Position numbers and translations under genes: made by a program
Shown: positions 33,720-46,300 of the stretch, in pieces
Layout of the letters: the number at the start of each line of letters is the position of its first letter
Numbering within the stretch: position 1 is the first letter of the stretch
Notes under the pieces: generated by a model
Told to the model about the DNA's origin: nothing
Seen by the model: only the letters and a program-made list of their open reading frames with translations
The model's database searches: none
From: Ephemerocybe angulata
Taxonomy: Eukaryota > Basidiomycota > Agaricomycetes > Agaricales > Psathyrellaceae
DNA: 64,000 nucleotides
NCBI GenBank assembly: GCA_013368325.1
Contig: JAACJK010000164.1
Span: forward strand, 310,001-374,000
Direction of reading: 5' to 3'

Positions 33720-34929
33720 GTATGGGACGTGGGCGGGAGAGGAAGAAGAGGGGTTGGAGGGAGAGTGCGATTGGGGGCGGGAGGAGAGGCGGGAGGGCGT
33801 GTGGGAGAAGCGGGAGAGGCGGGGGGAGTAGAGGGTGTAGAGGGAGGCGAAGGAGGAGCGGAGGGTGCGTTGGGCAGGGAGGGGCTCGGTGTCGATGACG
33901 AGCCTGGTGGTTTCGGCGGCAGGCGCTATGGCGGCGGCGGCGGAGGCTCGTCGTAGGTCGTCGAGGATGAGGAGGAGGAGGAGGGTGTCGTTGAATGAAT
34001 GAATGAATGGATAGATGGATGAAGGAGGGAGGATGAAAAGGACCCTGCGGCCCTGAGTAATGGCACGCGGGCTGGGCTCGCCGTGACGGCAGATGCAGAT
34101 CAAAGGACGGGACGAGAACGACTTACGGCGAGTCCTGCAGGGTCCAATTCGAGTCCATCGTGCCAGCGAGCGGGTGTGCGCGCGTTGAAAGTGCGAGCGA
34201 GCGACCGTCGAGTTAATAGGCGAGCGAGCGGGCGAGCGAACGTTGGAATGTTAAAGGAGAAAGAGGGTGGGAGGGACGGCGAATGGGACCGATGCGCAGC
34301 AGTCGTGGATGGTGATTGATGAGGTGGCGGTCGGCGTCCGACGACGACGACAGGGGTCGAATTCGAAGCAACGACAGCGAGCAGAGGTAGTTGAACGACG
34401 ACGACGCGCGAAGGAAGGTGGTGTGTAACGACAGTGGGGGTGGTGGCGGTCGGTGATAGAGGGTGGTTGCCGTCAGCGGCAGTCCGGAAATTCTCGTGAT
34501 GGCAACAACGACGGCTCCAACGACATGGGAATGTGGGGAAGGAGGGAGGTGCATACCTGCATCGTCGCGTCGCGCTCCCGCCGGTGGTACACCCCATTCT
34601 CGAGGTACGTGCTCCATACACGCTGCATCTCGTATTGTATAGCCTGGTATGGATCTCGTCCGCGGACGGTCGGCCGGATATGAATGTCGTTATGCTGCGC
34701 GAGTTAATAGGGGCGAGGTGGCGGGCGAACGTCGTCGGCGAATGTAGAACAAGGAGTGGAAGGTCGAAAGAGGGACGGGTGGAGGATGTACAATTACAAT
34801 TTACACACAGAACGAGATGAGAGTAAGAAGACAAGATACAAAACATGGACGCGAATAATCGCCGGCGCGTCAAATGGGATCCGTGCGTCCTTCCATGCGT
34901 CAATCCTCTCGGCGTGGAATGCAGCACCG
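33720..34929. other. Low-complexity GC-rich upstream region of the tetraspanin gene
   Basis: Contains a GAAT repeat (near 33992), GCGA-rich tracts (34185-34245) and GAC-rich tracts (34340-34400). Long open frames here on both strands follow the base composition and have no motif. It probably includes the 5' UTR, a possible leader exon and the promoter of the tetraspanin gene. Confidence 0.5.
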
Positions 34930-35130
34930 GGCTCGTTCCCATCCCTTGACAAAGTTACACTTGAATTTCATGGAAGACATTCACCTCTCTACCTCGGTCA
35001 CATTTGTCAAGCTTGGCGATCTCAAACCAGCCAGATTGAATGAGTTACTTGGATTGGTCCACTGTCCAACACTATCCGACTTAACCCCCAGCAATTTACG
35101 AAGGATTCTATGACAATTGTCAAGTTGAAG
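34930..35130 (+). pseudogene. Internally deleted F-box family A copy
   Basis: A segment matching the end of the F-box (FHGRHSPLYLGHICQAWR) joins directly to a segment matching about residue 270 onwards of the intact copy (ARLNELLGLVHCPTLSDLT) and then to the region past its stop. About 650 bases of the gene are missing. It is the upstream neighbour of the intact B gene at 35236. Confidence 0.82.
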
Positions 35131-35235
35131 TTGAATTGACAAGGATTCGGAACTATGAATTCGGTACAACGGGCGCTTGGTGACTCTGGTTTGGCCAAAG
35201 TATGCAGTGGGTATACAGAGCCGCATCACCACTAG

Positions 35236-36760
35236 TCAAAAGAAGTCGCTCAAGTCTCCTTTCGGATCTGGGGTAGGAGATTGGGTCGTCCATTCTAAAA
35301 CCTGCGTAGCTGCCCAGTTTCCGTGCAAACTGATGTCAATGCATTGAGGTAGAGTGGCAGAATTGAACCCCTCCATGGCCTCCCTCGGAATTGGCAGGTG
35401 GGAATATATGTTGATACGGAGAGATCTTGGGTCTCCGAAGAGGGGAGAACGCTCCGCCGCACGGTGAAGGGAGCGGAGGATCTCTCCGATGAACCCATCG
35501 TCAATGTCGGCGCCTTTGTAATTCTTGGCCTGGTTGAATATTGCCAGTTCCTCAATCCGGGAAGCGTATCCTGTACAAGAGACAACATCCTCCATGAAGG
35601 TGTATACACCCACCTCCTCCTCCTCCTCGTCTCGAGATCCCAACACGATGTCCGCCAAGTTGACTTTGACTCTGAGAGGTTGAGTAGCTGCTATCAGCCT
35701 CCTGATTCGGGAAAAATCCATGCATTGGACAGCGAGGGCTCGCAAGCTGGAAGGCACAGCGTCCAGAAAGCTGTCGACGTCTGCGATGTTCGGTGATTGA
35801 GGATCGGGCCCCCACGCCTCTTGCTCGGAGATGTGTAGATGGGTCAGAGTTGGGACATGCATATGCGACAAAAAGTGCCACAGACACCGGGGATTTGTGG
35901 CAATGGAGAGCCTGGAAAGGTGCGGTAGGTCCATAGTACAGTTTGGTTGAAGTGGCGCTGTGTAGATCCACGAGTGATCCAAGGAAAGGTGCAGATACTT
36001 GAGGCGAGAGCTGTCTGCGATGATGGAGGCGACCAGATGTAGTCGGTGGGGATCTCTGATCGAGAGGTGGAGATATGTAACGTGCGTCAGGGAGATGTGA
36101 TCTATGATTGCGATGGAAGGTATGTTCGAGCGAAGGAATACGGAGGACAAGCTGGGTGCTTCAAAGTATTGCGCGCCCGGGCCGGGAAGGTTGAACTTAG
36201 GAGGTAGTTCGCCTTCAGAGATGCAAATTTTGTGGAGGATGGGAAGCCCTTTAAAGTCTTCATGCTTCAATATTGCTCCAAAGATGGAAGCTTCGCCCTC
36301 GGAGAGAAATACCATTTCTCTCCACCGATGTGACTCTTTGGCTAAGGTCGAGACCAACAGGTGGTCGGGCGGCAATGGCAAACTCGAGGAGGCGGCGGTT
36401 GAGGAGAAGTTCCAGTGCATGTACAGTGGATGTCTTCCCGACCTAGTGAGGCAAGCTTCGACAAAATCCTGGAGTTTATGGCCTTTGAGGGAAGTGTATA
36501 CATTCTTTTTCTTCTGTTTTGGATTCGATACCCTGTGTGGCCAGTGAGAATCGTCGATGCATATGTACGCCCACAGCGCTGGGATCGATATGGCGATCAA
36601 CCGCCATCGTCTGCAAACACTGGACAGGTAGAAGGGAGTGAACGGGTAAGGCCGTTTTACGGGGCAGCGAGTTTCAAACATCTCGGGTCCATTGTCTACA
36701 GAGCGGAAGATCTCCCCCAAAATCTCGTCAGGGCATGTGTCGAATGGGTTGGGATGGCGT
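35236..36760 (-). CDS. F-box protein, family B (copy 1)
   Basis: About 500 residues in one exon. The F-box starts CPDEILGEIFRSVDNG, continues TPFYLSSVCRRWRLIAISIPALWAYI, and is followed by leucine-rich segments (LTHVTYLHLSI, SRLKYLHLSLDHSW, LPHLSRLSIATN). It ends with a DLSDFF tail. The in-frame start is not obvious: the conserved ATG just upstream (near 36771) is out of frame, so a leader exon or another start must be used. It is probably an SCF substrate receptor. It shares most of its sequence with the copy at 37832. Confidence 0.78.
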
Positions 36761-37214
36761 GTGGAACCATGTTTGAGAGCAAGTGCTCTTCTCCTTCTAT
36801 AAGGGATCCAAAAGGGATCGAGTGAGCTACATGCTGGCCGGTAATGCGTATAGCACCTACGTTTGGATTTTGAGCACCATATGCCAACTTGACGCGATTC
36901 AACTGCTCAAATTTGCGTGACAGTTTCTTGGAATGGCCAAGAGTTGACTCTTTATACCCCAGGGCACAGGGCCCGGGGTATCAGTGGGCTCCGACTGATG
37001 TGTGGTTGTGTGCTCGTTCGATATCTGCAAACGGTTGCTGCCCACACCTTCCATATCGCTTACCGTATGTGCGTAGGTCCCACTGCGGCAGCAGGTAGGC
37101 AAGATTCATGACTCGAACGCTGTTAACCTCGGCGCCCTTGTTCAAGATGATGCCATCATCAGGGACTCCGTCGACGCATCCGGTACTCTCCTTTAACCAC
37201 CATCATCGACCACC

Positions 37215-37680
37215 ATGCCGCCTTCTAGTTCTCTTCCTGTCCACGAGAAACTCCCCACCGAGCTTATGCTTCATATATTTGCCTTCGCCATTGCCCTTCC
37301 ATACAGATATGACGGAGTTACACTTGAATTTCATGGAAGACACTCACCGCTTTACCTCGGTCACATCTGTCGAGCTTGGCGATCGATAGCCTGGACGACT
37401 CCTTCCTTTGGTCGGTCTAAGTATGGTTGGTCTAAGGGGTCCCATTGAAAGCAAATGATCGGACTTGGCGCGTCTGCTCTACACCTCATCGACATTCCTC
37501 CCGTCCCTCGACGAACACCGTCTTGGGGAGATCAAGGATCCCGTCAATTTTCCTCCGAGGATGTCCAGATTTTTGAGAAGATTGAGGATTTCCGCACGGT
37601 TGAGAACGTTCCTCTTCGTACCTTTCATTCACCCTTCAAAATTGTGTTGCTTCGGCATTCCAGTGAAAGATGGTGGTAGC
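37215..37680 (+). pseudogene. Internally deleted F-box family A copy
   Basis: The first 70 codons match the intact A gene (LPTELMLHIFAFAI and the following domain), then the sequence jumps, after a GGTCTAAG-type repeat, to a part matching the 3' end (LLYTSSTFLPSLDEHR). The frame is broken at 37446. A truncated F-box peptide could be made, but this looks like a decayed gene. Confidence 0.8.
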
Positions 37681-37831
37681 GCCCAAGTTGTATTTTATGT
37701 TACTCGTAGTGACTACCTAGGATGCCGTACGTACACTATGGATCTGCAGGAACTGTGCATGGAACGGGCGCTTGCCAAGTGATACTAGTTCGGCCAAGAT
37801 ATGCAATGGGTATACAGAGCCGCATCTCTGG

Positions 37832-39330
37832 TCAGATACTAAAGAACCTGCTCAAGTCCTCTTCTGGATCTGGGTCAAGCCATTTGCCTACCAGCGATAT
37901 ACTACAATCTCCGTACAAATTGACGTCGATGCATTGAGGTAGAATGGTAGGATCGAATCCTTCCCTGGCCTCCTCTGGAAATGGCAGGTCGGAATATATG
38001 TCGATGCGCAGAGATCTTGGGTCCTCGAAGAGGGGAGAACCCTCCGCCCCTCGGTGGAGGGAGCTGAGGATTGCTTCAATGAACCCATCGTCGGCGCCTT
38101 CGAAATTTAAATGCTCGACCTGATTAGATATTGCCAGTTCTTGAATCCGGGAAGTGTAGCCCGCACAAGAGACAACATCCTCCAGGAAGGTGTGTACACT
38201 CCACCCTTTTCTATCGTTCTGAGGTCCGATCGCGGTGTCCGTGTGTGTGTGTGTGAAATAGTCCGTCAAGTTGACTTTGAGAGGTTGAGTGGCTGTGATT
38301 AGTCTCTTGAGTCGGGGAAAATCCATGCATTGGACAGTGAGGACTTCCAAGGCGGGGGGTGCAACGTCCAGGAATTCGTCGACATCTGTAATGTTGGGCG
38401 AATTAGACCAATGTCCTATTGGCGCTTGTTCGGAGACGTGTAGATGGGTCAGAGCTGGTGCACGCAAATGCGACAGGAAGTGCCACAGACACTGGGGATG
38501 TGCGGAAAATGAGAGCCTAGAAAGGTGTGGTAGGTCCATGGTGAGGCCCGGTTGAATTTGGAGCGTGTAGGGCAACACAATATCCAAGGAGAGGTGCAGA
38601 TAATTGAGGCGAGAGCTGCTCCTGATGATGGAGGTGACGAAAGGTACTTGTTTGGGGGAAAAGTTGATCGAGATGTTGAGATATGTGATATTCGCCAGGG
38701 AGATATGGTCCATAATTGTGATGGGTTTGTCGGTGGACGAGGAAAGAACCAAGGAGGTTAAGTTGGGTGCTTCAATAGCTCGCGAGTTCCCGGGGAGGTT
38801 GGCGATGGGGGACAATTCTTCCGAAGTAATGTAAATCTTCCGGAGGATGTGAAACCCCTTGAAGCCTTGATCCTTCAATATCGCTTCAAGGGTACCATTC
38901 GAACGAAAGACCACCTCTCTCCACCGATGTGACTCTTTGGCTATTATCGAGACCAAAAGGGGGTTGGGCAGGTTGGAGCCGGTTAAGTGGATGTACAGTG
39001 GATGTTTTCCCGCCCTCGCGAGGCAGGTTTCGACAAAATCATGGAGTTCGTGTCTGCCTTTGAGGGGCGCTTCTACCAGCTGTTTGTGACCCGATCCCCT
39101 GTGTGGCCAGTGATAGTTGTCGATGTATATGTATGCCCACAGCGCTGGGGTCGATATGGCGATCAACCGCCATCGCCTGCAAACACTGGACAGGTAGAAG
39201 GGTGTGGACGGGTGAGGTCGATCTATAGAACAGCGTGTTTCGAATATCTCGCGTCCATTGTCTGCAGAGCAGAATATCTCTCCCAAAATATCGTCAGGGC
39301 ATGTGTCGAATGGGTTGGGATGGTGTGTAG
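37832..39330 (-). CDS. F-box protein, family B (copy 2)
   Basis: About 490 residues. The F-box (CPDDILGEIFCSADNG) and the following YLSSVCRRWRLIAISTPALWAYI match copy 1, as do the later leucine-rich segments. The terminal region (DPDPEEDLSRFFSI) differs slightly in length. As in copy 1, the nearest upstream ATG is out of frame with the F-box, and an in-frame TGA lies further upstream, so a leader exon ending before an AAATAG acceptor (about 39358) is likely. Its 5' flank is duplicated at 28240-28625. Confidence 0.78.
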
Positions 39331-39689
39331 AGCCATGTTTGAGAGCAATTCCTCTTCTATTTCAAAGGGATTTAGTGTGCTGCACATGCTAGCCGGCAAT
39401 GTGTATCGTACCTACTCTTGGCTATTGAGCTCCATATGCCAATTTGACGTGATTCAACGGTTCAAACTTGCGTGCCAACAAAGACTTGGAAAGGTCAAGA
39501 GCCAAAGTTCTCCTCCCGCCATAACCCCAGAGTATCGGTTGGGGCTGTGAAAGATGATGCCGTCATATGAGGGGCCTCAGCGGACAAAATTATCACTGGT
39601 AGTTTTTTCGGCCTCAATGTCTCACTTTCGGGGTTTTCGGTTCAAGTTCTGTTCAAGTTAAGTTTCAGTTTCATGGTCTCTCACTTTCG

Positions 39690-39850
39690 ATATCTCGATT
39701 TCAAACTTCAGGCTTTCGATTTCCCAACTTCGATTTCCCAACTTCAGATTTTCAGTTTCGAACTTCAGACTTTCAATTTCGTAACTTCAGACTTTCAATT
39801 TCACAACTTCAGTCAATTTTAGTACTTCAGACTTTCAATTTCTAATACAT
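39690..39850. repeat. AT-rich imperfect tandem repeat (about 22 bp)
   Basis: Repeats of the type AACTTCAGACTTTCAATTTC with small variations occur about five times, preceded by shorter TTCGATTTCCCAAC units. They lie just downstream of the stop of the 875-residue gene. Confidence 0.75.
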
Positions 39851-39878
39851 GTACATGTAGCAAGAGCACTAATACTAT

Positions 39879-42565
39879 TTACTGTTGAAGCACTGTAATA
39901 AATTGCGTTGACTGCTCTATCAATGTCTTCCTCCATTGCCGCTGCTCGCGGGTTCCTTTGAGCTTCGCCCTCCACTCCTTTGCCTTCAGTGGCCCTGCAG
40001 CACCCTTTTCTATGTCATCCAGCCTATCCTGGAATCCCTGTTCCCGATAGTCTGTCCATCTGCCATAGTCCTCTCCACATCCCTCAAAGACATTTACAGG
40101 AGGCCACCATGACCTAGTATATGTGTCTTTACCGTTCGCACTTGCCATCCGGTACGTACCCAAGATGAGATCAAGCTCTGTTTCTGTGAGATCATCGTCA
40201 TAAAAATGGGTTGCGGATTCAGACATTGTGAGAATGAGGGATGGACGGCTTGTAGGGCCACGGTAAGTGCTGCTACCTCCCAATGAGGCCCAACAAACCC
40301 GCCACACAAATCCGCCACGTAGCATAGCAGCACGCATTCGTGGATGGCGAAGTAGATTGTCCCGCATTCGCTGATAGGCCCTGTAATCCTCCCAGGTAAA
40401 CTTGTAGTCGAGGGGTCGGATAGGGAGCTCGTAGATCAATGGGGTAGGGATGATTCTTTCGATTGGCGGGTTTTCATCAAGAGCAAGGGTGCGGAAGGTG
40501 GCCCCAATGTCTGCAAGGTATTGTGCTACATCTACCTCCCTCTCCATTTCCAACCGACATACTGCCAATGCTGTGATGGGACAGGGTACTGCGATGAGGT
40601 AGGGGCCATTGTAATCGAAGACATAGAAGCGCTGCACGGTGGAGGCTGAGTCGTAGATAGATGTGAAGTTGATGACTTTTAGTCGCTGGAGGTGTGGATT
40701 TACACGCAAGGGTATTGGGCATGAGAAATCCAGGTCGAAACACTCCTTGACTGCTTCGAATGACTTTGAACAACCAAACGCAACATAAAAGTCCCAGAGA
40801 ACCCGAGCAATAGGCTGCTTTAGAAAGCCGGCAACTCCTGGCCTATTCAATGCCCAACCAAGAGCGCGACTGAAAGTCACCTCTTCCTTCTGCGAATGTC
40901 GCGGCACAGCTGCAGTCTCCTCTACTGGGAAGGGGATGGGTGCAACAAATCCATAGAAGATACGCATGGACTTGAGGATATCTGACGCCACATCAGAGAT
41001 CTCATCTCTAGAAACCACAGTTTCCAAATCCCTATTCTCGAAGCAGTCCGGAGCGTAGTCTTCGACTTCTACTCCAGAGGGTGAGGGTGCGCGAGGTAGA
41101 GGATGGGGAAGGGAGGGGGCTACGGGAGTCTGTGCAGGAGCAGTGTTGAACATATTGTCGTCATCAACATCATTCTCTTCATCCTCTGGCACTTGCCCTG
41201 GTGCAAGGGCCTCGCAACAATGCCACTCATTCAGACTAGAGAAGTACCGCTTTTGGTCCCGACCATACATTCCCAGAGTTTCCCCGCGCCACTGCTTTGA
41301 GATACTCTCCTTTTCCAACTTCCCAGGATCATCAGGGTGGATATCCCAAACATAGACAGCAGCTGTTTTGGTAGGCGGATCCCTTTCTCGGTTTTCCCGT
41401 CTCTCCTTCCCAATGCTGCTCTCCCGGTCCCGAATGTTGCGGTCTCGCTCCTCGAGTTTGGCCATCTCCTCAAGGATGAATTTCTGGCGCGCGGCAAGCT
41501 CCGTTCTGTCAAAGGGATCTCGGAAAGAGGCTTTGGGCTCATCGTGCTTTGCAGGGAGTAGATCGAAGAACGCAGGGTCATGAAAGCAAGCCTTTTGCTG
41601 ATTGGCAGGGGGGAGAACATGGAGGTAGCGGGGGTCACAGAAACTATTGTCGTCAGCTTGCTCGATGGTCCATTCGTACCATATAGGCACAGAGCAAGTG
41701 ACAAGATGGGAGACATCGAGGTCGATATCCCGTACAGGAAAGTCACTGCGTGCCTGCCCTGGGATTCTTCCAGGATCATGGTAAAGATCACGAAAGACGA
41801 GACCCACTCGGGGAACATCTGTTGGCCATAGGCCATCCACCCAAGCCTGCGAAAACCCAGCCTCCCTCACTGCAACTTGCCATGAAGGCGGACGCAAAGC
41901 TATCCTCCCCTTCGTCTCCCTCTCAAACTCATTTCCCTGTGTGATGCGCCCCAAGTAGATCTGCACCACAAGGTAGTTAAGCAATCCCACCCAGACCATG
42001 AACCAGTCCCGCCCAAGGTAGGCCATCGCTCTTCCCCTGCTTGGGCTTTTGTACGTTTGGTCGAATCCCCAGGCCAGGGGCGAGTACGGGAGAACAGCTG
42101 GGAGCTTGTACACAGCGATTAAGCGCTCGGCTAGGTTCCGCAGGTCATGGGCTAGCCGGGTCCATGACTTGACGGTATCTCGTGGAAGGGAGTACATCTG
42201 AGTGTCTTTGTTGAAAGCGAGGGGAGGAACAAGCTGAAGTATATCGAATGGGTAGTTGTGGGTCACCAGTTGGGTGGGGATGAACCCTACCCATGCATAG
42301 GCGCGTGTATACGGGTAAGGATCTCTCAGGTCAGACCATTTGAGGCCCCGCTTGAATGGATTTATTTCATCTTCATTACTAGGAAATGCTGGGGCTGCAA
42401 ATTTCCGATCGCTGTTCGGGGAGAACCAGGTCTTTCCATCGATTCTGGTAAATGTGGGGCTAGCATACAAGGTCAGTTAGTGCCACTCATGTTGAACAGG
42501 ATACCACGTTACACTCACCATGGAGGGTTATCCGCAATCTTGGGAAGAGTTGGAAGGGAGGCCAT
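39879..42565 (-). CDS. Large lineage-specific protein of unknown function
   Basis: Two exons (42565-42519 and 42459-39879) give 875 residues. The first exon (MASLPTLPKIADNPP) joins through a 59-base intron to PTFTRIDGKTWF. The chain has a conserved-looking N-terminal domain (LPRDTVKSWTRLAHDLRNL, RDWFMVWVGLLNYLVVQIYL), a central charged coiled-coil segment (about residues 340-400, with EEMAKLEERDRNIRDRE) and a C-terminal Trp-rich part. I recognise the type as a dispersed Agaricomycete family seen in many copies in mushroom genomes, often in transposon-rich regions, but I know no function. No catalytic or DNA-binding motif is visible. It may be a domesticated or passenger gene. Confidence 0.75.
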
Positions 42566-43340
42566 GTCAATAAGAGCCTGTGTGATACGCTTCGATGAGC
42601 AAGGAGACTTGTTGCAGATTTTAGAGGTACGCACCAATGGTCGGCGTGCTACTGCAGAGGAATAAGAGCAATGGAGAAGGAGTAGGAATGCTACCGATGC
42701 CCAGAATAAACCAGACTCAGTAGCAAACCTAGAAAGACAGGAACATGATACACGTTAGTCCCGCCATTCAAATCATGGGCTTTTCGATGCGCACACTTAT
42801 GCTATCGTGCTTTGAATGTTCCAAAGACTATAAAAGTATCAGAAATTTGTTTACGAGGGCGAAATTAACATATATACGCACATTGGGTAGTGTAGTGGGC
42901 TCACGGACTGTACGGCAGATGCGAGTGAGCTGGCACTGGGTGTGATACACAGTCCTAATTTGATGCGAGTGAGGGGAGGTATGTAGAGGCTAGGGGTGAA
43001 AGACTTTACAACAGGTGGAGAAACAACTCCACTCGTTGCCCGTCGTCGAGGTACAAGTCAAGTTTCAGTTTGGCGCCCATCGAGCGTCGTGGATCTGGGT
43101 TCGAATGTGATTTAAACTCCGCCATGATCCGCGTCGAACACGTCCCGCTCGGTCCCGTTACAACCATAATGACCACTATCCCATCGGCGCATGTGAGGTA
43201 CCTGGGCAGTTGTTTCTGCCCGGGTACTGAGCTACTCCAGCTTCAAGACGGCTTATACCGTTGCGAGGTTTGGCCGCCCGTCACACAATCCCCCTGACGG
43301 TACTTGCACTCCATGCTCGGCTTGCCAGCTATAGAGTGTA
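42566..43340. other. Intergenic region
   Basis: No gene supported. It should include the promoter of the 875-residue gene and the start of the intron-rich locus. Confidence 0.4.
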
Positions 43341-46300
43341 TTGCAGCTGAACACGGGGCAGACTCGTGCGGCGGCGCTAGTTCGAGTGCGGTGCGTACAT
43401 CTTTCGTTAACGTGGAATGAACTGCCGCTGATAACTTGAGCAGTGCTACAAGGTTCACCCCGCCGTGTCGCGAACTCGGAGCTTGTTGCCAACAAGACAG
43501 CACAACGTTGGCAGCGCAACAAGGTAAGTCATTTATTGGTAGGCCTGTGCTAACGAATACTTACCCTTCGTAACCTACCTACCCTCCGCAGAGCAGCGAA
43601 CACCGACGACGAAATGCAGCAACCCTATCCTACCACCCGCCGTTCGGCCAGCACCCAAACTCTCGGATGCCCCCACCTCGTCCCTGCCGCTCGGTCAGCA
43701 CCCAGACTCTCGGATGCCCCCAACGCCTCCTAGCTGCAAGCCTAAACTCGCCCCCGGCCCCTCCATCCTCACCCGGCGCCCCGTCTGCTCTTGGCTGCGC
43801 CCAGCAGGTACCACGCGAATCTTCGGGCAGCGCCCAGCCACGAGCGCGAGCCCTCCACCAGTCTCCACCGCCTTGCAGCAACGTCCCCCACACCCCACCA
43901 ACGTTCGGCTTAGCGGCAAGCCCAGGCGCCCATGCCAGCTCAACCTCCCCCGGCGCGATCTCGAGCAATATGAAGGCGACGCCATAGGCGCCGAAGGAAC
44001 TCACAAATCCAGACGCGTCGACACGGGTGGCGAATGCAGCCCGGCCAAGACTTTTACGCCAACAAAGAGGACGCAGAGCGCCGGCCAGCCCAACCACGCT
44101 CACCAAAGTCGGCACCCTGCACGTTTCCCCACCGCCATGCGACCGACGATGTGCTGGCCAAACGACGAACAGCAAGCGGATTGACTTACCATATTCATAC
44201 AGCCTTTGAACTTCACCGGCAACGGCTTGCTGGACGTGCACGGTGACGGCGAAGGGCAGGATTGGGGCCAAACCGAGGCGGTCTCGGGGAAAGGAGTGCA
44301 ATGGGAGAGGGCGGCCGGGCTATGAGAACGGTTAGTAAACCGTTACTGCTATTTTGACGACTTGGACTGACCGACTTTGTTTATTCAGGCTTTCTCTTAC
44401 AATTCGACCCATCGAGCATCACGAGCAACGTCGCGTTGGACGTGTACGGCGACGACGGTGACGCCGAGTGGCGAGCTTGGTGGAATAGAGGGCGGGGCCC
44501 CATCGCCACCGGCCTCCTGCCCCCAGCTATCAATATCAGCCCTCCTCCAGGGGCTGGATGGTGAGTCTCCTTCCCCTGTGCACGGCGGATCGCGAACTTG
44601 GGCTGGCGCATGCGGGGCCCATCGCAAGCGACTCCTCAACTCGCGACCCGTCGTGCTAGATACCCCACTCGTCCAATGCTGACCGTTCTTACTACTTTCT
44701 CCAGGTCAACCGAGCAGGACCCTCTACCGTCCACCACCTCCTCCCTGGCCCAGACCGTCACGGCTACGCAACAAAGCAACGAGCAACGCACCATATGCAG
44801 CCTTGCAAAAGGCATGTCCTGGTGACATTAGGCATCTCCTCGCATTGAGTGTCCTGGTGACACGAGGGATGCCACCGCATACGGAATGCTGCGCACCTCT
44901 TACTTTGTGTGACCGCACGCGCTTGGAGCTTCGGAACGAGGGTGGCGAGTGCGCAATTTATGAAATGGTGAGTTGGAGTCTTGCGCGAAGAGTCGTGAGT
45001 TGGTGCTCACCGTCTCCACACAGCTCCCCAACAACGGGCACGACATCCAGCCTCAACAGTGACCACGACACTTACGGCCGTTGGCGAAGGCGAGTCTCTG
45101 TCGTCGTCGTCGTCGACGCACCCCAACGCCCCCAACGCGACACGTCACAAGCCCCAACACCAACCGGCGCGTCGTGTCATCCTCCTCCCTCGCGTCCAAC
45201 GACGCCGAAGGCCCTATTCCCCTCTGCATCGCGTCTCCCTCGCGTCGAGCGCGTCTTTCTTCCCCCACCGCGACACCCTCGCGCCCAACGGCGCCGAAGA
45301 TTCGCATTCTCCCCCCACCGCGTCTCCCTCGCGCCCAACCGTCCCTCGTCGATGTAAAGAGCTTCCCCAGCCACGCGATAGACTCTAAGCAAGGTGAGCA
45401 TCTCCACACTCATTGCGCAGAATTCTGACTCACGGACCTCTTTTACAGGTGCTATTTCAGTTGTGCGAGCGATTATGCCCAATGTCCATGAGCGGGACCC
45501 CGGAGGACCCAGTAAGTCTCGCTATACTCGCAGCACCAAGCACGTACTCACCTTGACCACAGATCCTTCACTCTAGCAACGTCGACATCGGAAGCGGTGA
45601 CTACTCATTGTCGCCGCCGTGCCTACCTGCGCCTCCCCCATCTCCGTCGCTCGCATCCGCAGCAGCCCGCTCGGCGGCGCCCCCCACCTTCAACGGTACT
45701 TGCGCGCTTAGCTCGGCTTTGCTAGCCAACCGCGTATTGCAGCCGGCGAAGGTGGGTCTCCCGTCATTGTGCTGCGCCTCCCTGAAGGAATGGACCCGCA
45801 GAGCACTTCAGGTTCTCGGCTAGGGCGTTCAACTCGAAGAACAAATCAATTGAAGAAAAAAGCGATCCAGTTCGAGCGCAGCACCGCCTTGCTCTTCTCC
45901 TCACCGCCATCGTCGTCGCCGAACCTTTTTCGTCGTCGATATGCCTGAACATGGACTTCGACCATGATGCTGAAGGGGTGGGATCTTGATGGTAGTCGTT
46001 GGTGCTAACTCCCGCCGTCGCCGTCGAGTCTCGACAGCAACCGGCACAGAACGGTGAGTGCCTATTGAACGAATGTGAGGTGGGCTTTCACTGACCTTTC
46101 TGCAGAAACCTGAGCCCTAGCTCGGACTTTGGGCATTCGCAGCCCACTGCGCACGCTGTGTCTCACGAACAAAAGTGAGTTTTATGTACCCCGTTTGACC
46201 TCAATGACCACTCACCACAGCTCCCTACATAGTGTTCGCGAACTCCAGCCGCCCTCACCGCCGTTGCCCATCCCTTCATTCCGGGCAGCTGCCGGTCGCG

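Noticed and set aside
34100..34942. 280-codon minus-strand open frame upstream of the tetraspanin
   Set aside because: His/Arg/Ser-rich translation of GAC and GCGA repeats; no conserved motif.
43630..44301. 223-codon minus-strand open frame in the intron-rich locus
   Set aside because: GC-rich, low complexity; the intron signals of this region are all on the other strand.
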